A program made the translations under genes and the position numbers. Positions 6,539 through 9,628 of a stretch of 9,628 bases of DNA are shown here, piece after piece; the first letter of the stretch is position 1; each line of letters opens with the position of its first letter. The notes beneath the pieces were generated by a model. That model had not been told where the DNA came from, searched no databases, and was given only the letters and a program-made list of their open reading frames with translations. Origin of the DNA: Chloroflexota bacterium (GTDB lineage Bacteria > Chloroflexota > Limnocylindria > Limnocylindrales > CSP1-4). The stretch lies in the NCBI GenBank assembly GCA_016875645.1, contig VGPE01000096.1, positions 1 to 9,628 of the forward strand, written 5' to 3'.

Positions 6539-7096
6539 ATGGAGCCGAACCCGAGACTGCTGCCGGACGCGCCCATCGAAGTGCTGGAGGCGCGCGCACT
6601 CTTCCGTTCGCCCGCGATCCGCCGGCGCGGCGCCGCGTCCCTGCGCCGGCTGGCGAACGGCCGGCTGCTGATGGCCTTTCTGATGGGCACGGGTCCTGAC
6701 CACGTCAACGACGGCGCGGTCATGCTGACCCACTCCGACGACGACGGCGCGACGTGGGACGAGCCGTTTCCCGTCTACGCCGTGCCGGGCTGGGATTCGC
6801 TCCCCCTGGGCGGCATCGCCCACGTCCGGGACGACCTGCTGCACCTGCTGGTGGGGCGCGTCAAGTTCGACGCGAGCCTGGGTGGCGACGAACCGTTCGC
6901 CGGCTGGTTCGCGGGTGCCACGACGTCGCGGGACGGGGGCCGCTCCTGGTCCGACGTGACCGACGAGATCAGCCTCTACCCGATGTGGACCGAGTTCTAT
7001 GGCACATCCAACCCGTTCCCGCGCGCCGACGGGCGACTCATCTGGTCCGTGATCGGGACGAAGGGCCGTGACCTCGAGTGGATGGCCGGCGTGTAG
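6539..7096 (+). CDS. Sialidase-like Asp-box protein, N-terminal half (ends at in-frame amber)
   Basis: This half encodes 185 residues and stops at TAG 7094-7096. It has the BNR/Asp-box signature of sialidase-type six-bladed propellers: S66-D-D-D-G-A-T-W73 and S130-R-D-G-G-R-S-W137. An early Arg-rich strand (SPAIRRRGAASLRRLANGRL) resembles the first blade. No signal peptide is visible, so the protein appears cytoplasmic. The same frame continues past TAG with two more Asp-boxes, showing that this is one gene of about 355 codons interrupted at codon 186. ATG 6539 is selected by the GGAGG box. It is coupled to the MFS transporter upstream. It could be an exo-sialidase or a non-catalytic or other glycosidase relative using the same fold; the full catalytic set cannot be confirmed, and half a propeller would not be expected to fold. 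Confidence 0.8.
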   Translation: MEPNPRLLPDAPIEVLEARALFRSPAIRRRGAASLRRLANGRLLMAFLMGTGPDHVNDGAVMLTHSDDDGATWDEPFPVYAVPGWDSLPLGGIAHVRDDLLHLLVGRVKFDASLGGDEPFAGWFAGATTSRDGGRSWSDVTDEISLYPMWTEFYGTSNPFPRADGRLIWSVIGTKGRDLEWMAGV

Positions 7097-7132
7097 ACGA
7101 CCGGGCCCGAGGACCTCGACTTCACTCCGCCC

Positions 7133-7606
7133 GTGATCATCGCCGCCGACCCGGCGCGCAACTTCGCGGACACGGACCTCATTCGAACCGACGGCGACCG
7201 GTTCATCGCGGTCATCCGCGAGATGGTCGAGAAGGAAGGCTGGATCGCGTTCTCCGACGACGAGGCGCGCACCTGGCACGGCCTGCGCAAGGTGGGCTTC
7301 CGCGCCGCCAACATCAAGCTGTTCAAGTTGGCCGACGGCACGCTGCTGTGCGCCTACCGGGACGAGGATCCGGCCCGCCACGGCGTCTCGGTCTCCACCT
7401 CGCGCGACGGCGGCCGGACCTGGCAGTTGGGCGGGCAACTGTATTCGGACGCGACCGCGCGCCACATCCCGGGCGGCCTGTGCGGCTACCCGGACATGGT
7501 TTCGCTCGGGAATGGTGAGATTGCGGCCGTCCTCCACACGTATGCCGGCCCGGACGGGCGCGCCGACCTCCAGTTCGTGCGGCTCCGGGACCGGACGGCA
7601 GGCTGA
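7133..7606 (+). CDS. Sialidase-like Asp-box protein, C-terminal half (after amber)
   Basis: This is the in-frame continuation of the sialidase-like gene. The frame runs uninterrupted from codon 187 at 7097 to TGA at 7604-7606. It contains two further Asp-boxes, SDDEARTW and SRDGGRTW, plus typical propeller strands (RNFADTDLIRTDGDRFIAVIRE, GTLLCAYRDED, GEIAAVLHTYAG). The GTG at 7133 could be called as a start, but it has no Shine-Dalgarno site and sits in the middle of a strand, so independent initiation is unlikely. Together with the first half it gives the usual size for a short BNR_2-type sialidase-like protein. Either the gene is a recent pseudogene or the TAG is a base error; one substitution from CAG, TGG, GAG, AAG, TCG, TTG, TAC or TAT would restore it. 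Confidence 0.78.
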   Translation: MIIAADPARNFADTDLIRTDGDRFIAVIREMVEKEGWIAFSDDEARTWHGLRKVGFRAANIKLFKLADGTLLCAYRDEDPARHGVSVSTSRDGGRTWQLGGQLYSDATARHIPGGLCGYPDMVSLGNGEIAAVLHTYAGPDGRADLQFVRLRDRTAG

Positions 7607-7623
7607 TCCGGGGCCGAACGTCC

Positions 7624-7642
7624 GGGCGGCAGTGCGCCGCCC
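7624..7642 (+). terminator. GC stem-loop just after the sialidase-like gene
   Basis: GGGCGGC (7624-7630), loop AGTGC, then GCCGCCC (7636-7642) form a perfect 7-bp stem starting 18 bp after the TGA. No T-tract follows, so it is only a candidate terminator or 3'-end stabiliser. Confidence 0.35.
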
Positions 7643-7883
7643 CTGGCCGTCCATACGTGTCCCACTCGGCCGTGTCGACGGCCCGTCCCTGCGCGAAGAT
7701 GGAGGCCGGGAGACTTGCCGATGCTTCAGTCCTCCAGCCGGTCGAGCCGAATGTACGGTCGGAGCGCGGATGCGGTGGAAGCCGCGGCGCCGCTGCCGAG
7801 CACGGCGGATGCGACGCGAGGCGCGAGCAATCCCGCAACCGTTCCCAGGGCCGGGAACATCAGCAGCGACACGCGGGCCGGCA

Positions 7884-7902
7884 GGCCCGGGTGATCCGGG
7901 CC
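7884..7902. other. Perfect 7-bp GC stem-loop
   Basis: GGCCCGG (7884-7890), loop GTGAT, then CCGGGCC (7896-7902). No T-tract is present on either side. It lies 54 bp before the intrinsic terminator and could be part of the same structured RNA end. Confidence 0.35.
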
Positions 7903-7955
7903 AGCGACCACGGAGGGCGCGGTCGCGACGGATCACCGCCCCGAATTCGATCACT

Positions 7956-7987
7956 GACCCACGCCGGTTCGGCGTGGGTCTCTCTTT
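7956..7987 (+). terminator. Rho-independent terminator (plus strand)
   Basis: GACCCACGCC (7956-7965) pairs perfectly with GGCGTGGGTC (7971-7980) across the 5-nt loop GGTTC and is followed by TCTCTTT. This is a textbook intrinsic terminator for plus-strand transcription. It lies about 350 bp past the sialidase-like stop, so it ends either a long 3' untranslated region or an unrecognised short transcript. The minus strand lacks a T-rich run after the stem, so a bidirectional role is weak. Confidence 0.8.
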
Positions 7988-7990
7988 GTC

Positions 7991-8007
7991 CCGCGCGGAG
8001 CGCGCGG
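7991..8007. terminator. GC-rich stem-loop beyond the minus-strand gene
   Basis: CCGCGCG (7991-7997), loop GAG, and CGCGCGG (8001-8007) form a perfect 7-bp stem. It lies about 120 bp beyond the stop of the C39-like gene on the minus strand and only 10 bp after the plus-strand terminator stem. No T-tract is present; a role in ending minus-strand transcription is possible. Confidence 0.3.
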
Positions 8008-8125
8008 CGCCCGCGGCGAGTGCCCCCGGTCAACCAGATCGCGAGGCGGACGCGGCGGGACGTGGACCTGCCCCGTGGCCGGGGTCGCGAGGTGGCCCCG
8101 CGTCCGTCGTCGCGGTTGGTCGCGG

Positions 8126-9079
8126 CTACGTCGTCCCGACGCCCGAATCGAGGACCGGCAGCACCAGCACGAACTGGCCGTCGCGGTCCGGGTAATCCTT
8201 GCTTGGCCGCTTCCAGGGCAGGAACTCCTCGCCCACGAGGTCGAGCGGGATGAGCGAGCTGGGCTCGGGGCGGTCCCCCCAGCTCTGGCTGGTCTTGGGG
8301 TACCAGACGTCCTCGATGTAGAGGCCGTTGACCTGGAACTCGGTGGTGAACGCCGGGTCGGCATCGGCCTCGAAGCCCGACACCACCCAGGTATGGGCGC
8401 CACGCCAGATCAGCAATCCGACGGGCCGGCCGGTGAACCGGATGGCGCGCGCGATCGCGGCCACTGCATCCTCGAAGGTTGGCTGGATGCTCAGCTCATA
8501 GGGCCCGAAGCCCAGCTCGTTGAGTCCGCCGACCCACCCCTCGGGCTCCGCGCCCTGACCGTCGAGCGGCTGCGGCGAGAGCTCGCGCGCGAGCTGGTGA
8601 TACTGGCGCTGCGTCGCCTGCCGGCGATCCCAGCCCTCGACCATGATGTTGCGCATGGTCAGCATCGAGGCGGCGATGGAGTAGGTCACGTCGATCTGGG
8701 ACATGAAGTCGCCGTCGCCGTAGAGATTCATGGCGAACGGGCCCTCGGTCGGCGGCGGGTTGAGCGACGCGGGCGGCGTCGGCAGATCGGTCGGGCCCGG
8801 GGACGGGCTCTCGGTCGGTTCCTCGCTCGGCTCGGCGGATGCATCGGCGGACGGCTCCGCACTGGACCCGGGTGACGTCGACGGCAGCGGTGTGGCCGCG
8901 GGCCGAGGTGTCGCAGTCGCGCCGGCGACGCGCGGCGGCGTCGGCAGCGGCCTGCCGGCGGATCCCGCCGCCTGGACCAGCATGGCGATGACGATCATCG
9001 CTCCGAGCGCGAGGGCCACCGCGATCGGGCCGACGATCGACGGGCCGCGGTCAGAAACGGTTCGGCGGTACTCGGACAC
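8126..9079 (-). CDS. Membrane-anchored C39-peptidase-like protein lacking the catalytic cysteine
   Basis: This 317-residue protein has a short cytoplasmic N-terminus (about 1-13), one membrane segment (about 14-38), a low-complexity Pro/Ser/Thr/Ala/Glu linker (about 41-113) and an extracytoplasmic globular domain (about 114-313). The domain resembles the papain-like C39 family. TYSIAASMLTM (132-142) aligns with the family's Cys-Gly-Pro-Ala-Ser block, FTGRPVGLLIWRGAHTWVVSGF (215-236) with its His block (H229), and IEDVWYP (255-261) with its Asp block (D257). The Cys position is serine or isoleucine, and the whole protein contains no cysteine, so it cannot be a cysteine protease. It may be a binding or scaffold domain. 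GTG 9079 is used because an in-frame TGA lies at 9088-9086; no Shine-Dalgarno site is seen. It ends in TAG. The fold assignment is by motif pattern only. Confidence 0.8.
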   Translation of the reverse strand: MSEYRRTVSDRGPSIVGPIAVALALGAMIVIAMLVQAAGSAGRPLPTPPRVAGATATPRPAATPLPSTSPGSSAEPSADASAEPSEEPTESPSPGPTDLPTPPASLNPPPTEGPFAMNLYGDGDFMSQIDVTYSIAASMLTMRNIMVEGWDRRQATQRQYHQLARELSPQPLDGQGAEPEGWVGGLNELGFGPYELSIQPTFEDAVAAIARAIRFTGRPVGLLIWRGAHTWVVSGFEADADPAFTTEFQVNGLYIEDVWYPKTSQSWGDRPEPSSLIPLDLVGEEFLPWKRPSKDYPDRDGQFVLVLPVLDSGVGTT

Positions 9080-9113
9080 GGTCAGTCAGTGGTCACAAGG
9101 TCAGTCAGTGGTC
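9080..9113. repeat. Two direct copies of a 15-bp motif abutting a start codon
   Basis: GGTCAGTCAGTGGTC occurs perfectly at 9080-9094 and again at 9099-9113, separated by ACAA, giving a 19-bp period. The first copy touches the GTG start of the C39-like gene (9079, minus strand). This is where its 5' untranslated region or operator would be. It could be a pair of regulator sites or a leader element. Confidence 0.85.
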
Positions 9114-9135
9114 GCGTGCCGGGGACGTCCGCGGG

Positions 9136-9153
9136 CGGCCGACTCGCCGGCCG
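9136..9153 (-). terminator. Stem-loop between the flavoprotein and C39-like genes
   Basis: Two CGGCCG arms (9136-9141 and 9148-9153) enclose a 6-nt loop, about 20 bp beyond the flavoprotein stop on the minus strand. No T-tract follows. It is a weak terminator or attenuator candidate within the 94-bp gap. Confidence 0.25.
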
Positions 9154-9173
9154 TCGTCGTCGTGGCGTGCAGC

Positions 9174-9628
9174 CTACCAGTCCCGCCAGACCATCTCGTC
9201 CGGACGCAGGATCAGGATCACCCGGTCCGCGGCGACGCGCTCCCAGTGGGGCAGCACGTCCTCTTCGGCTCGGTATTTGCGGATCAACCGGAGCGTCCGC
9301 TCGCGGACCGTGCCGTCCTCGACGATCTGGGCGCGCCCATATGCGGTCACGTACTCGCCGCCGACCGGGTCATCGATGCAGAGGCTCATCCGGGAATCGC
9401 GCCGCAGGTTCTTCACCTTGGCGGTCCAGGTGAGGGTGGAGATCCAGAACTCCTCGCCCGTCCAGAGATACCAGAGCGGGCTCAGGTTGGGCCCGGTCTC
9501 GCGGCGGTACGTGGCGACGATCGCGTTGGGCATGGCGCGCAGAAACGTGTCGCGGTCCTCCGGGGCAACCGGGCCGAAGTGGCGCTCGAATGGGCGCCCG
9601 GAGCGGCCGGGCGCCGCCGCGGCGACCG
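9174..9628 (-). CDS. PPOX-class split-barrel flavoprotein (5' end outside window)
   Basis: This belongs to the pyridoxamine-5'-phosphate-oxidase-like split-barrel family, whose members bind FMN, F420 or haem and act as small reductases or oxidases. From ATG 9533 the protein reads NAIVATYRRETGPNLSPLWY, then EEFWISTLTWTAKVKNLRRD and SRMSLCIDDP. This is the classic pattern of strand, substrate-side loop, cofactor-binding Lys/Asn block and short acidic turn. A C-terminal helix and strand follow (RVILILRPDEMVWRDW), ending in TAG. Upstream of ATG 9533 the frame stays open for 31 codons to the window edge and includes PEDRDTFLRAM, which looks like the family's N-terminal helix. The true start is therefore probably outside the window, with at least 150 residues in all. 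F420 or FMN use cannot be decided here. It is 94 bp upstream of the C39-like gene on the same strand. Confidence 0.85.
   Translation of the reverse strand, partial: VAAAAPGRSGRPFERHFGPVAPEDRDTFLRAMPNAIVATYRRETGPNLSPLWYLWTGEEFWISTLTWTAKVKNLRRDSRMSLCIDDPVGGEYVTAYGRAQIVEDGTVRERTLRLIRKYRAEEDVLPHWERVAADRVILILRPDEMVWRDW

Larger units (their letters stand above)
7607..8125. other. 519-bp gap with stem-loops and no convincing gene
   Basis: No frame here has both a ribosome binding site and coding character. The minus strand holds a 61-codon frame from GTG 7911 to TGA 7726. It contains a short hydrophobic stretch (LLMFPALGTVAGLLAPRVAS), but it has no Shine-Dalgarno site and weaker GC3 bias than its neighbours. 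It may be chance or the remnant of a membrane gene. The rest consists of stem-loops, listed separately, around a clear terminator at 7956-7987. No tRNA or known riboswitch was recognised. Confidence 0.5.

Noticed and set aside
7094..7096. Genome-wide amber recoding (pyrrolysine-like or reassigned TAG)
   Set aside because: TAG terminates two other genes here at the natural ends of their proteins, and no supporting tRNA or insertion structure is visible.
7726..7911. 61-codon minus-strand frame with a hydrophobic stretch
   Set aside because: GTG start without ribosome binding site, weaker GC3 bias and no recognisable family; kept only as a note in the gap entry.
6170..7954. 594-codon minus-strand frame across the sialidase-like gene
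   Set aside because: Asp/Arg/Gly/Val-rich shadow frame; the Gly/Ser run is the complement of the Pro-rich minisatellite.

Overview
The window is a high-GC bacterial segment (about 70 % G+C by eye) with strong G/C third-position bias, several GTG starts and long spurious antisense frames. No rRNA, tRNA, CRISPR array, insertion sequence or phage gene is visible. The GC content and the secreted protein with a long Pro/Ser/Thr/Glu linker would fit Chloroflexota (Limnocylindria-like) or a high-GC actinobacterium. No marker gene settles this.

Layout from left to right. (1) Positions 1-99 hold the end of an upstream frame and a 17-bp tandem repeat in which every unit carries an ATGA start/stop overlap. 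(2) Positions 73-1916 (+) hold a predicted glycoside-hydrolase-like barrel protein whose first ~27 codons are separated from the rest by an apparent one-base deletion near 165-171. (3) Positions 2094-3749 (-) hold an acetolactate-synthase-like thiamine-diphosphate enzyme, convergent with the barrel gene. (4) Across a 147-bp divergent promoter region begins a plus-strand run: a D-threonine-aldolase/D-serine-dehydratase-like PLP enzyme (3897-5099), a 12-TM MFS transporter with a proline-rich heptad tail (5133-6536), and an Asp-box sialidase-like protein (6539-7606) interrupted by an in-frame amber codon at 7094. (5) Positions 7607-8125 have no convincing gene, but hold a clear intrinsic terminator and other stem-loops. 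(6) On the minus strand lie a membrane-anchored C39-peptidase-like protein with no cysteine (8126-9079) and a PPOX/split-barrel flavoprotein running off the right edge (9174-9628).

The centre reads as a small catabolic module: uptake by the MFS protein, polymer or glycoside handling by the barrel and sialidase-like proteins, and intracellular C-C chemistry by the PLP and ThDP enzymes. A PLP aldolase releasing an aldehyde or glyoxylate next to a ThDP enzyme that could ligate or decarboxylate a 2-oxo acid is an attractive pairing, but no substrate can be read from the sequence. Two of the carbohydrate-type genes carry single-base lesions, so either part of the module is decaying or the assembly has base errors. 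The strongest oddities are the start/stop repeat array, the cysteine-free peptidase fold and the paired 15-bp repeats touching its start codon.
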